Position numbers and translations under genes: made by a program
In this document: positions 8,633 through 17,762 of the stretch, one piece after another
How positions within the stretch are numbered: position 1 is the stretch's first letter
How the letters are laid out: every line of letters begins with the position of its first letter
From: CAYPFY01 sp964410105
GTDB lineage: Bacteria; Bacteroidota; Ignavibacteria; UBA10030; SZUA-254
DNA: 64,000 nt
Assembly: GCA_964410105.1 (NCBI GenBank)
Contig: CAYPFY010000009.1
Location: forward strand, 62,001-126,000
Direction of reading: 5' to 3'
The notes under the pieces: generated by a model
What the model was told of the DNA's origin: nothing
What the model saw: the letters and a program-made list of their open reading frames with translations, nothing else
Databases searched by the model: none

Positions 8633-9768
8633 AACCCATACTTCTCGTTTTCGCCCTCGCCCTCGTCACCGCCCTGGCACCTGCCCGCGATGACGAACAT
8701 CCGATCAAGTCAAAATCCTTCACCGTGAGTAAGGGGGGAACCCTCGAGGTCGCCGTCGACGGCGGCGATATCCGCATCACTCCCTGGGAGAAGAATGAGG
8801 TGCGCGTCAACGTCCATGGGGCGCAGGACGATCTCGAAGACCTGCACATGTCGTCCCAGGGGAATACGGTGAGGGTGGAGAACTATTCGGACGGGAATTC
8901 GGGCGATCTCCGGTTTGAAATCTCCGTCCCATCCCAGTTTGATCTTCACATCCGGACGTCTAACGGCCTGATCGCTGTCGATGGACCCCTCTCCGGCACG
9001 ATCGCCGGGGCGACGTCCGCCGGGGACATCCGACTCGGTAACCTGAGCGGATCCGTCGATATGCGGACCTCAGGGGGTGATATCAGGGCCGGGAATATCC
9101 AGGGAGATCTTCTTGTGAAAACCTCCGGCGGCGATATCACGACCGGCACCATCAGCGGCGAAGCGGAACTTAATACCTCCGGCGGGGATATCCACATCCA
9201 GAGCGCCAAGAAAAGCCTCCGTGCGAAAACCTCCGGAGGCAACGTCTACGTCGGCGACGTCGGCGGGGAAACGGTCGTCTCGACCTCCGGCGGAAATGTC
9301 ACCGTCGGCAAGGTCTCCGGCAGCTGCCGCATGCTGACCGCCGGCGGAGATATCGAGCTCGACGGAGCGTCGGGCGAGGTGAAGGCGAAAACAGCCGGGG
9401 GAAATATCCGCCTCCACGAGATAAAAGGCACAATCGATGCCGCCACGGCCGGAGGAGATGTGACCGCCGAGCTTTATCCGGGTGGGAAGGGGGGAAGCCG
9501 CCTGATGACCGCAAGCGGGGAGATACGGGTCTATCTTCCCGACAATTCCAAGGTAACCGTCCATGCCCGGATCCGGGTGCAGGGGCGGTGGCGCTCAACC
9601 CATAGCGATTACCACATCCGATCCGATTTTCCATCCGAATCGTACCAGTCTGATGAGGAAGATCGGGAGATCCGCGCCACCTACCAGCTCAACGGCGGAG
9701 GGGAAACGATCACTCTTGAGACGGTCAACGCCGATATACTCATCCGGAAAATGGGTTCCAAGCAGTAG
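8629..9768 (+). CDS. Secreted DUF4097-family beta-solenoid protein
   Basis: 379 residues with a signal peptide (1-18, ILLVFALALVTALAPA). From about residue 110 to 290 there is a ladder of units of roughly 20 residues, each centred on T[SA]GGDI or T[SA]GGNV (for example TSGGDIRAGNIQGDLLVK), the mark of a right-handed beta-solenoid of the DUF4097/DUF4098 type. Such proteins often sit beside ECF sigma/anti-sigma genes, but their activity is not established. The ATG overlaps the anti-sigma stop by 4 bases, so it is probably co-translated. No catalytic residues are apparent. Confidence 0.85.
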   Translation: MKPILLVFALALVTALAPARDDEHPIKSKSFTVSKGGTLEVAVDGGDIRITPWEKNEVRVNVHGAQDDLEDLHMSSQGNTVRVENYSDGNSGDLRFEISVPSQFDLHIRTSNGLIAVDGPLSGTIAGATSAGDIRLGNLSGSVDMRTSGGDIRAGNIQGDLLVKTSGGDITTGTISGEAELNTSGGDIHIQSAKKSLRAKTSGGNVYVGDVGGETVVSTSGGNVTVGKVSGSCRMLTAGGDIELDGASGEVKAKTAGGNIRLHEIKGTIDAATAGGDVTAELYPGGKGGSRLMTASGEIRVYLPDNSKVTVHARIRVQGRWRSTHSDYHIRSDFPSESYQSDEEDREIRATYQLNGGGETITLETVNADILIRKMGSKQ

Positions 9769-9778
9769 TTGCCTTTCT

Positions 9779-9820
9779 CCCGGGAATTGAGTACGTTCGT
9801 CCGCGCACTCATTTCCCGGG
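9779..9820 (+). promoter_or_regulatory. 14-bp stem (one mismatch) enclosing the ribosome-binding site of the TlpA-like gene
   Basis: The arm CCCGGGAATTGAGT at 9779-9792 pairs with ACTCATTTCCCGGG at 9807-9820, 13 of 14 positions, around a 14-base loop. The right arm runs into GGGG just before ATG 9827, the only Shine-Dalgarno candidate. The RNA would hide that site. No T-tract follows, so it is not a standard terminator. Confidence 0.5.
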
Positions 9821-9826
9821 GTTCTG

Positions 9827-11722
9827 ATGAAACGCGTTCTCACGCTCGCCTTTTTCCTGGCCTCCTCCGCCGAATGTCAACGCGTGGTTTTGGACCCTCC
9901 CCAACCCGCTGCGGGACAAACCGTCACCATCGACTATACTCCGACAGGCCCGCCGAAATCGGATGCAGACTGCCACATTCTCGTCGCCCGCGTAGATTTT
10001 ACATTCGAAATCCTCGAAACATCGCTCAAGAAAGCAGGCGAACATTTCACCGGAAAATTCACGCTGAGCGTGCCGGGCGCAGCGTATTGTCTCATGAGAA
10101 TAGTCTTCGCGGACGGCACAACCGACGACAACGACGGCAATGTATGGGATTTTCTGGTCTCCGGCTCAGACGGGAAGCCTCTTAAGGGATCGCGCTATCT
10201 CCGGGGCTGGTACCTCGCTAACGGCAAATGGAACGGTTTCCACCATTCTGTGGATTACGGCGCGGCGCGATCGTCCCTTGAGGAAGAAAAGTCCGCATAC
10301 CCCGGTTCGTGGCTGTCCGACCCCATCCTCTGGGATATTCAGCTGAAGGAACACGCCGATCCGTCGGTAGTCGGGAAGGAGGTGGATGCGTACTGTCTCA
10401 CGTATCAGGGGGAGGATGAAGCGTATGGGTCGATGATTCAGTGGAAACAGAAGCTGGGGGATACATCTGCGGTAGAATCTCTAAGGAAAAAGGTTTTCGA
10501 AAAATTCCCGCACGGAAGATCGGCCTTCGCCCTCCGCAGGGATGCGGTCTACATGCAGAAGGATGGGGCCGAAAGGGCCAGACTTATTGAAAATATTCTG
10601 AGGGATTTCCCCGATCTTGCGGCCGCCCAGAAGAGGAATATGAAGGAATCACTGTTTTATGCCTTCCTCCGGGCAAAAGACTATTCGAAGGCCGCAACTT
10701 TCCTCGCTGCGTTCGAAACCCCCTCTCCGGGAATGTACCGGGCGATCGCAGATGCCCTCATCTCGAGGAAAGAACAGATCGACAAGGCCATCCTGTGGGC
10801 AAAAATATCGGTCGACTCCGCCCGCCATCCTTCCAAACCTACGTTTCTTACGACGAAGGAGTGGAAGGAGGAATCAGAAGGGGACATGGAGATGTCGCTT
10901 TCTACTTACGGCTCCGGACTTCTCCTCGCTAACCGGAACGAGGAGGCGTCACAAATTCTCGGGGAGGTCTATACGCTGAACAAGGGGGATGACCCCGATG
11001 TGAATGATAGATACGTGGACGCCCTGGTCCGCGTCCGCCGGTACTCCGACGCGCTCGAGATCGGCAAAGAATGCGTCGTGTCGGATAAATACAGCCCCTC
11101 GCTTGTTGAGACGATGAAATCGGCCTTTTCAGAGGGTGGGACATTCGACTCCCTCCCCGCGGAGAAAAAGAAACAATTTGACTCGATGATCGCCGCGGCT
11201 CTCGAACTAAAGATTGCGGAATTGCGGAAAAAACTCCTTGCGGGCCGGCTGAAGAAAGCTTCGGTCGATTTCACGCTCAAAGATCTTTCGGGCAACCCGG
11301 TGCAGCTCGCATCGCTCAGGGGAAAAGTCGTCGTCATTGATTTCTGGGCGACATGGTGCGGCCCCTGCCGGTCAGCCTTTCCCTACCTTCAAAAAGTTTT
11401 CGACAGGTATAGCGGTAATAGGGACGTTAAATTTCTCGCCATCGACACCTGGGAGCGCGAGAAGGATTATGCCGCCACCGTTACAAATGCGCGGAAATTC
11501 CTTGACGATAATAAATATTCCTTCCCCGTCATCATCGATCGGACCGAGGACTCCAAGACCGCCTCCGACTACGACGTTCAGGGGATCCCGGCAACCTTCG
11601 TCGTGGATAAGGGAGGCCGGATCGCATACGAGGGAGTGGGGTTCGAGGGACCGGGCATGGAGGATGAATTGATACAAAAAATTGAGATCCTGCTCGCTGA
11701 TCGAGGGGGCCCGATGGAGTGA
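9827..11722 (+). CDS. Exported TlpA/thioredoxin-like protein with helical-repeat middle region
   Basis: 631 residues: a signal peptide (1-16), a beta-rich N-terminal domain (about 20-130), a long TPR-like helical middle (about 170-460) and a C-terminal TlpA/AhpC-TSA-like thioredoxin domain starting near residue 478. The redox pair is C511-x2-C514 in FWATWCGPCRSAF, and the cis-proline loop is GIPATFVVD. Domain order matches large Bacteroidota TlpA-like reductases that act outside the cytoplasm on disulfides. The start is ATG 9827, with its ribosome-binding site in a predicted hairpin. It closes the sigma/anti-sigma block. Confidence 0.85.
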   Translation: MKRVLTLAFFLASSAECQRVVLDPPQPAAGQTVTIDYTPTGPPKSDADCHILVARVDFTFEILETSLKKAGEHFTGKFTLSVPGAAYCLMRIVFADGTTDDNDGNVWDFLVSGSDGKPLKGSRYLRGWYLANGKWNGFHHSVDYGAARSSLEEEKSAYPGSWLSDPILWDIQLKEHADPSVVGKEVDAYCLTYQGEDEAYGSMIQWKQKLGDTSAVESLRKKVFEKFPHGRSAFALRRDAVYMQKDGAERARLIENILRDFPDLAAAQKRNMKESLFYAFLRAKDYSKAATFLAAFETPSPGMYRAIADALISRKEQIDKAILWAKISVDSARHPSKPTFLTTKEWKEESEGDMEMSLSTYGSGLLLANRNEEASQILGEVYTLNKGDDPDVNDRYVDALVRVRRYSDALEIGKECVVSDKYSPSLVETMKSAFSEGGTFDSLPAEKKKQFDSMIAAALELKIAELRKKLLAGRLKKASVDFTLKDLSGNPVQLASLRGKVVVIDFWATWCGPCRSAFPYLQKVFDRYSGNRDVKFLAIDTWEREKDYAATVTNARKFLDDNKYSFPVIIDRTEDSKTASDYDVQGIPATFVVDKGGRIAYEGVGFEGPGMEDELIQKIEILLADRGGPME

Positions 11723-11762
11723 AAAAGGCTCTCTCAATTCTCGTCTGGCCCCCTATCACCCC

Positions 11763-11791
11763 TTGGATAATTCTTCTTCGTTTGCTATACT
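11763..11791 (+). promoter_or_regulatory. Promoter candidate for the second DUF5916 gene
   Basis: TTGGAT at 11763-11768, a 17 bp spacer and TATACT at 11786-11791, with TGC just ahead of the -10 as in extended -10 promoters. The predicted start near 11798 leaves a leader of about 22 bases. Confidence 0.6.
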
Positions 11792-11819
11792 TCACAATCA
11801 CTAAGTCTCCCCGCAATCC

Positions 11820-14246
11820 GTGACATCTCGAATAATTATTCTGGCCGCCGCAGGGGCGATCTCTGCCTACGCGGGCGATAACCCGCGTACGGTGACCGCC
11901 GTACGGATCCAGACCCCCCCGAGGATCGACGGGAGTCTCGACGAAGCCGTCTGGAGACTCGCTGAACCTGCCACGGATTTCATTCAGCGGGATCCCGAGG
12001 AAGGAAAGCCCGCTTCCGAAGGGACCGAGGTGAGGGTTCTCTACGACGATGAAGCGCTCTACTTTGGTTGCCTCTTCCGCGACTCCGAGCCGTCGAAAAT
12101 CGTCGCCCGGCTCACACGGCGCGATAATGAGATCGAGTCGGATGAGGCTTCCATCCGCATCGATTCCTACCACGACCACCAGACCGGCTATGAATTTACG
12201 TTCAATGCCGCCGGGGTCAAGATCGACAAATTACAATACGACGACGCAAATAATGAGGATGACTCCTGGGATCCGGTCTGGGATCTGCAGGTCCGGATCA
12301 ATGAGGCAGGCTGGAGCGCAGAGGCCAAGATCCCCTTCAGAATACTGCGCTATCGCTCGGGGGGCGATTCGTCGAATCTCTGGGGGATAAATTTTATCCG
12401 GTATATCAGCAGGAAACAGGAGACCGAACGGTGGGCATTCACCCCAAAGAGCCAGAGCGGCTTCATTTCACGTTTCGGCCACCTTGCCGGGCTCCGGAAC
12501 CTCCCCCCGCCCGGACAGGTCGAAGCGCTCCCCTTCGCCACGAGCAAGGAAAGCTACGTTCCGGAAAATTCCGTGCAGCCCCGGCGTGAGGATTTCCGCA
12601 GCAACGCGGGACTTGATCTGAAATACCGCGTCTCGAATAACTTTGTCGTCGATGCGACTTTTAATCCCGATTTCGGCCAGGTGGAAGCCGATCTGGCCGT
12701 TCTAAATCTGTCGACATTCGAGACTTTCTATCCGGAAAAGCGCCGCTTCTTCATCGAGGGGACCCAGATAGTGCACTTCACGACGTTCGGAGGACCGGCC
12801 GGCCCCGGGATGTTCTACTCACGCAGGATAGGACGAGCAATTTCTCCGTTCGAAGTTTCTGTTCCACAGGGGGGAACCATCGAAGAGCTTTCCCAGAATG
12901 TCACCATTCTGGGAGCGGCGAAGGTGAGCGGCAAGACGGACGAAGGCCTCTCGATCGGAGCCCTTCAGGCTCTCACCCGTGAGGAGAACTCAACGGTGAG
13001 AGATTCATCGGGCGCCGTCTCCCAGCAGACTCTTGAGCCTTTTGCGAGCTACAGCGTCGTACGGCTCAAGCAGGATGTTCTGGAAAACTCCAACGTGGGG
13101 CTGATAGTCACCTCCACCGTCAAAGACCACCGTCCCCCTGCCTTCACCAACGGATATGACTGGAGCCTCAAGTTCGGGAAGAACACCTACCAGCTCGATG
13201 GGTTTTTGGCCCTGTCGCAGACGACAAATCAGGCAGACGAGCGGGTGACTGGGTCGGCGGGCAAGGTAAACTTTTCCCGCATAGCGGCCGAGCACTGGCT
13301 CTGGGGGCTGGGCACCGATTTCACATCCCCGAAGTATAATATCAACGATGTCGGATTTTTCTTCAGCCCCGATGACATCGGAGGCATCTTCAACCTGACA
13401 TATAAAGAGGATGTGCCGGCCCGGGTCGTACGAAACTACCGTGCAAACCTCTTTCTGCACATGCGGGACAATTTTGAGGGGATAAACCTTATCCGGGCGT
13501 GCCATCTGAGCGGGGGTTTGCTTTTTGCAAACTACTGGAGCATGAATCTCGACGCCGACGCGGACGCCGGACTCTATGATCAGCGGGAAACCCGAGGGAA
13601 CGGCCTGTACAAAAGGCCCGCGGCTTTCGGGGCAGGGGTCAGCGTCTCGTCTGATCCGCGCACGTCCGTGACACTTGATTTCGGGGAAACTCTCCTCTGG
13701 GATTCGAAGTCAAAGCACGGCAACGTGACTAATGTGACGCTCACGATGCGGCCCCTCTCATGGGTCGAATGGAGTCTTGAGTCAACATACAGACGTATCC
13801 GGGACCAGCAGGCGTGGGCGGATAACGTTACGGTCGGAGGAGAGACAAAGAGCATCTTTGCGGACAGGAGCACCGACGAGATCAGCATCTCCGCCCGGGG
13901 AACGATCACTTTTACCCGGGAGCTTACTCTCCAGCTCTACGGGCAGGTTTTTCTCCCAAAAGGCCACTATGATAATCTCCGCCAGCTCTCAGGGACGGAT
14001 GAGTTTGTGCCGCCTGTTAACTATACCCGCGATCCGGATTTCAACAAGCATATCCTGAATTCGAATGTCGTCCTGAGGTGGGAATATCTGCCGGGGAGTA
14101 CCCTGTTTCTCGTCTGGTCCCAATCCCGGCAGGGGGAAAATACGGGGAATTACTTCACCACTCTTCACGGCGACCTGAACGATACGTTCGGAGTGCCTCC
14201 CTCGAACGTGCTTCTCCTCAAAGTGAGCTACCTGCTGAACAGCTGA
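11820..14246 (+). CDS. DUF5916 outer-membrane protein with CBM9-like domain (second paralogue)
   Basis: 808 residues, homologous throughout to the protein at 2051. It has a short signal sequence (1-18), a CBM9-like domain opening IQTPPRIDGSLDEAVW, the DUF5916 signature ETFYPEKRRFFIEG near residue 305 and a C-terminal barrel. The start is GTG 11820, placed directly before the signal peptide and about 22 bases after a predicted transcription start. Shared blocks include NPDFGQVEADLAVLNL against NPDYGQVEVDQAVLNL in the first copy, while strand loops differ, so the paralogues are old. Its stop abuts the stop of the convergent DUF6600 gene with no gap. Confidence 0.85.
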   Translation: MTSRIIILAAAGAISAYAGDNPRTVTAVRIQTPPRIDGSLDEAVWRLAEPATDFIQRDPEEGKPASEGTEVRVLYDDEALYFGCLFRDSEPSKIVARLTRRDNEIESDEASIRIDSYHDHQTGYEFTFNAAGVKIDKLQYDDANNEDDSWDPVWDLQVRINEAGWSAEAKIPFRILRYRSGGDSSNLWGINFIRYISRKQETERWAFTPKSQSGFISRFGHLAGLRNLPPPGQVEALPFATSKESYVPENSVQPRREDFRSNAGLDLKYRVSNNFVVDATFNPDFGQVEADLAVLNLSTFETFYPEKRRFFIEGTQIVHFTTFGGPAGPGMFYSRRIGRAISPFEVSVPQGGTIEELSQNVTILGAAKVSGKTDEGLSIGALQALTREENSTVRDSSGAVSQQTLEPFASYSVVRLKQDVLENSNVGLIVTSTVKDHRPPAFTNGYDWSLKFGKNTYQLDGFLALSQTTNQADERVTGSAGKVNFSRIAAEHWLWGLGTDFTSPKYNINDVGFFFSPDDIGGIFNLTYKEDVPARVVRNYRANLFLHMRDNFEGINLIRACHLSGGLLFANYWSMNLDADADAGLYDQRETRGNGLYKRPAAFGAGVSVSSDPRTSVTLDFGETLLWDSKSKHGNVTNVTLTMRPLSWVEWSLESTYRRIRDQQAWADNVTVGGETKSIFADRSTDEISISARGTITFTRELTLQLYGQVFLPKGHYDNLRQLSGTDEFVPPVNYTRDPDFNKHILNSNVVLRWEYLPGSTLFLVWSQSRQGENTGNYFTTLHGDLNDTFGVPPSNVLLLKVSYLLNS

Positions 14247-15524
14247 CTACCACGGTCTTCGCCGGCCGCCCTCACGACCACCGCGCTGCGTCTCACCACG
14301 GTGCGCCGGCTCCTGCTGCGGGCGCTCGCGCATTTGCTGGCGCTCCGCCCGTGGAGCCTCCGAGCGGGCCGAAGGAGGGGGCTGTTCCCTTCGCGGCTGC
14401 TCGATCATGGGCTGCCTCCGACCGTACATCGGACGCGGGTCGGGCTGGCGCTCGTGCTGAACTTCCGGCCGGGGCTGATCTCTCCGCGGTTGCTCGATCA
14501 TCGGCTCTCTCCGGCCATACGCCGGGCGCCGCCCGCTCTGCACCTGGGGAGGCGGGGACTGCTGCTCGATGGCACGCTCGCTCGGGCGACGCCCCTCGAA
14601 AGCTCTCCGCTCGCCGCCGCGCTCTCCGCCCGGTGAGGAGGATCCTTGATCCTGGGGATGCGGGGGATCCACCTGCCGCCCCCGGGCAGCATCCCGCCCG
14701 AACGGCTGCGTTCCACCTGGCTCGGAAACTCGCCGGCGTTCATCAGCCCGGAATTCCCGCGGACGATCCGCCTGCGCTTCTCTGTCAAATCTCGGCCTGA
14801 AGGACTCAACCCTCTCATGTCCCGACGCCCGGACAAGCCGCTCGGTATCCGCCCGGTCCCGCGGGACGACGTCAACCCGGTTGATCCGAACATTCGCACG
14901 CCGCTCAACGAAGCGGACATCCACTCCCCGGTTCACGACGCGATGGTCCTCCACCTGGACGTTGACGGCGCTCCTGCTGTTCCCAAAAATCCTTCGGGCC
15001 CGCTCGACCGGCTGCACATAATCCACAACTCTCGCCGTCGTAACATAACGGCAGGGAACAAAATTCCAGTAATGAACGGGGGCGACCCACCCGCTTGTGT
15101 ATGATATCCCGAAACTGACGTTGAAGCTGGCATATGGGGTGAGAGGAGCCCACCCGATGTAATCATCGTCATACCTCCATTCCACCCACGCCGGCCCCCA
15201 GACGTCGTCGGGGGCCCAAATCCATCCGTAGTAATCGTCGTAAATCCACCGGCCGTAGTGGAATGTCGCCCACCCGAACGGCTCGTTCGATACCCAGTAC
15301 CAGCCATAGTCCGACCAGACCCACTGGCCGTAGAGATACGGCCTCCACCCCTGAGTGACATGAAACGGCCTCCAGACATAACCGACGTCCATCTGTATCC
15401 ATTCGCCGTAGGGAGAGAGGGAGTTATAGAATACACCCAGGCTTACGCTTGGCTTTGAATAGGCAAAACTGGCGAGACCGGCCAGCAGCACTGCGCACTG
15501 TATCATTCTGACGAGCGTTTTCAT
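14247..15524 (-). CDS. DUF6600 secreted protein with YxWGxW-like aromatic repeats and disordered tail
   Basis: 425 residues from ATG 15524, which has AAGGAG 6 bases upstream; ATG 15527 is the only close alternative, and the in-frame ATG at 15641 would place the signal peptide 45 residues in. A signal peptide covers residues 1-22. Residues 25-150 are rich in Tyr, Trp and Gly with a repeated pattern (YGEWIQMDVGYVWRP, YGQWVWSDYGWYWV, YGRWIYDDYYGWIWAPDDVWG), the DUF6600 signature. From about residue 245 the chain is low-complexity Arg/Gln/Pro/Glu, likely disordered. Function unknown; the family is predicted exported. Confidence 0.8.
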   Translation of the reverse strand: MKTLVRMIQCAVLLAGLASFAYSKPSVSLGVFYNSLSPYGEWIQMDVGYVWRPFHVTQGWRPYLYGQWVWSDYGWYWVSNEPFGWATFHYGRWIYDDYYGWIWAPDDVWGPAWVEWRYDDDYIGWAPLTPYASFNVSFGISYTSGWVAPVHYWNFVPCRYVTTARVVDYVQPVERARRIFGNSRSAVNVQVEDHRVVNRGVDVRFVERRANVRINRVDVVPRDRADTERLVRASGHERVESFRPRFDREAQADRPREFRADERRRVSEPGGTQPFGRDAARGRQVDPPHPQDQGSSSPGGERGGERRAFEGRRPSERAIEQQSPPPQVQSGRRPAYGRREPMIEQPRRDQPRPEVQHERQPDPRPMYGRRQPMIEQPRREQPPPSARSEAPRAERQQMRERPQQEPAHRGETQRGGREGGRRRPW

Positions 15525-15665
15525 CATTTTCTCCTTACCCATGCCACCGGAGGACAGGCAATCGCCGTGCCATGCGGGAAAACGGCCATTCCGTGGAATC
15601 CCGGTGAGAGAGGGGCGATTTACGTCTAAAAATGGACCCATGTCTGTTTTCGATTAAAGACGGGG

Positions 15666-15694
15666 TTGACTTTTGGAACCCTTTGAACTACCTT
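15666..15694 (+). promoter_or_regulatory. Promoter candidate for the gene at 15746
   Basis: TTGACT at 15666-15671, a 17 bp spacer and TACCTT at 15689-15694. The expected start near 15701 gives a leader of about 45 bases that includes GAAGAGG ahead of the TTG start. Confidence 0.55.
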
Positions 15695-15745
15695 AGAGTA
15701 ATCCCAACCCTCCGTCGCGCTTTTCAAAACTGAAGAGGTAGATTC

Positions 15746-17431
15746 TTGTCACTGCGGGTAAGCCTGCTCGTTGCGGCTCTTTCCCTTTTGCGCGTGTCCC
15801 CGGCCCGCGTGGACGGGGCGCAAAAGACTCAGGAGAATCTGAATGAGATTCTGCGGGCGGCATCGTTCCGGATGCCGCAGGAGATGTCCCGCGGTTTCGT
15901 CGTTCCCTCCGATAACGATCTGCACGACTGGACGAGGATTCTCTCCCTTTTCCGCGCGCATTCCTACGACAGCTGCAAAACTTTGCTCGCCAGGTACGGC
16001 TACTCGCTCTCGCAAATCCAGGAAGGCAGGTACATCTACGATATCATGCAGGAAGATCCGCCTGTCCGAAGGGGATGGGGGACTTTCGTCTATAACAGGA
16101 ACCATTCGAAACGCCTCATCATTCATGTGAATCACCCGGTCGACGATTCCTACGTTCTGCAGTTCTGCACATATCTCTTCCGGCGCTCGGGCGCCGAATG
16201 GCTCCTCGTCGCCGGCACAAGCAAAAACGCCCTGCCCCCCTCCTCCGATGCGGGACGGTCGACACGGAGCGTGATCCAAAGGTGGCACGAGATGGTCTCG
16301 GATCTTTCTCACGTCTCCATCTCGGTACATGGGTTTAACGAAAGATCCTACGGGGAGCCTATCCGGTCCACCGACCTCGTCGTCAGCAACGGGAGGACAA
16401 GCGACGAACAGTGGGGAATTTCTGAAATCAGCCTCGCCTTCCGCGATTCGGTGCGCTCTGCCGGTTTCACCTGTTCCCTCGCCATGTACGACTCCGGGTA
16501 CTCCCGTCTGGCCGGGGGCTGGAATTCACAAGGTGTCTTTTCCAACGACAGCGCGGGCTTCGGCCACTGGCTCTACATTGAAATGTCGTCCAAAATCCGT
16601 GCCTGGACCTCCCGGCATCCCGCGCTCCTGTCCGCTTTCGATCATGCCCTCGACCTGACCGGACGAAAGGTGTCCGAACAGACCAACCGGGCGTTCGGCC
16701 TCGTCTCGCCCCGCGTCGTGAAGATCGACTCGCGTCACCGGATGTTCTTCCCGCCACCCAATACGCCGACGTACCGGATCATTTCGTTCGATCCCCAAAA
16801 GTCGCTGGATGACACGATCGATGTGCGCCTGGGCAACTGGATGGATTTTGCAGGCTCTCAAAAAACGATCGCCGGCATAACCCGGATCGATACCGGGAGC
16901 CGTCACTTCTCCCGGAAGTCGACTCTCGCCAGGATCATCGAGGGGGAAAACCCGGCGGTGAGCTCCCTCTCTCGTCTTTCGCGCCCCGAAAGGAACGATT
17001 CATCCGGAGACCAGGATGACGAGCGGCGCGCAGCCGAGCCCCTGCAAGTCCACCGCATACCCCTTCAGCAGGTTCTCGCATCGACGTTTTCGCATGTCAC
17101 CCCGGCGTCTTTCCGCTGGGAGGGTGTGATTTCACCCCGCTTCAATCCGCGCATTCCTACCTTTCAGATGAGTTCGCCCGAAGACATCATGGAGGTCGAA
17201 AGAATACCTCAGTTTTTGATTCCGCTCTTGAAGAGTTCCTACCATCCGGGGGATAATAAGTTCGTCGGGATTCAGATGACCGAAGTTCTCGTCAATGAAA
17301 TCGCCCGGCTGGTGACCGAACACGAGGCGAAGGATATCGGATTGCTGGCCGAAGAGACAAACCAAGGGGAGTATTACCTCCGGATTTTCGAGGCCGTTCA
17401 CACCGCCCTGAGAGACGAAGCCCTGCGCTGA
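15746..17431 (+). CDS. Secreted protein of unknown function (possible hydrolase)
   Basis: 561 residues starting at TTG 15746, with GAAGAGG 9 bases upstream and a signal peptide (LRVSLLVAALSLLRVSPARV). I do not recognise the family with confidence. The centre has motif-like stretches with His and acidic residues (LIIHVNHPVDDSY, then a conserved-looking HVSISVHGFNERSY and GHWLYIEMS) that recall amidohydrolases of the N-formylglutamate or poly-gamma-glutamate type; that is a hint only. The last 130 residues may form a separate domain after a Ser/Arg/Asp-rich linker. It has its own promoter and is followed by a divergence of topic to respiratory genes. Confidence 0.6.
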   Translation: MSLRVSLLVAALSLLRVSPARVDGAQKTQENLNEILRAASFRMPQEMSRGFVVPSDNDLHDWTRILSLFRAHSYDSCKTLLARYGYSLSQIQEGRYIYDIMQEDPPVRRGWGTFVYNRNHSKRLIIHVNHPVDDSYVLQFCTYLFRRSGAEWLLVAGTSKNALPPSSDAGRSTRSVIQRWHEMVSDLSHVSISVHGFNERSYGEPIRSTDLVVSNGRTSDEQWGISEISLAFRDSVRSAGFTCSLAMYDSGYSRLAGGWNSQGVFSNDSAGFGHWLYIEMSSKIRAWTSRHPALLSAFDHALDLTGRKVSEQTNRAFGLVSPRVVKIDSRHRMFFPPPNTPTYRIISFDPQKSLDDTIDVRLGNWMDFAGSQKTIAGITRIDTGSRHFSRKSTLARIIEGENPAVSSLSRLSRPERNDSSGDQDDERRAAEPLQVHRIPLQQVLASTFSHVTPASFRWEGVISPRFNPRIPTFQMSSPEDIMEVERIPQFLIPLLKSSYHPGDNKFVGIQMTEVLVNEIARLVTEHEAKDIGLLAEETNQGEYYLRIFEAVHTALRDEALR

Positions 17432-17452
17432 TTTTCGGCTTTTTCCGGATTT

Positions 17453-17461
17453 TGCTATATT
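17453..17461 (+). promoter_or_regulatory. Extended -10 element upstream of the 88-residue gene
   Basis: TGCTATATT at 17453-17461 matches the TGn-extended -10 pattern with the locally common TATATT hexamer. No good -35 is seen at 16-18 bp. The ATG follows 24 bases after it without a clear Shine-Dalgarno. Confidence 0.35.
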
Positions 17462-17484
17462 CGATTCAACAATTTTGCTGACAC

Positions 17485-17751
17485 ATGACGACCAAACCCC
17501 CTCCAACGGTTAAAGATTTTCCCGCAGATTCGCTCGAGAAGGTTGCCTACGAGAGCGTGAGCTCCATCCCGACCCTCGAGCCCAACGACCGGAACCGCCT
17601 CGGATACCATGTCTGGCGCTGGCTCACGAGCAAACAGGGAACTCTTGCCCAGGCAATATCCGAATCAGGGGCGAGAATCCGGGTCTCCCCCGAAGAAGCG
17701 CGGAAAACCATCAGCGAGGCGCTCGCCAAACAGGGCATCACGGCGACCTGA
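17485..17751 (+). CDS. Small hypothetical protein upstream of ndh
   Basis: 88 residues, no signal peptide, no membrane segment, no recognised family. The second half is helical and charged (RVSPEEARKTISEALAKQGI). The start is ATG 17485, close behind an extended -10. It ends 11 bp before the TTG start of the NADH dehydrogenase gene, so both may share a transcript. Coding character is supported by the intact frame and the tight fit between neighbours, nothing more. Confidence 0.55.
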   Translation: MTTKPPPTVKDFPADSLEKVAYESVSSIPTLEPNDRNRLGYHVWRWLTSKQGTLAQAISESGARIRVSPEEARKTISEALAKQGITAT

Positions 17752-17762
17752 GCCGGTATCGC

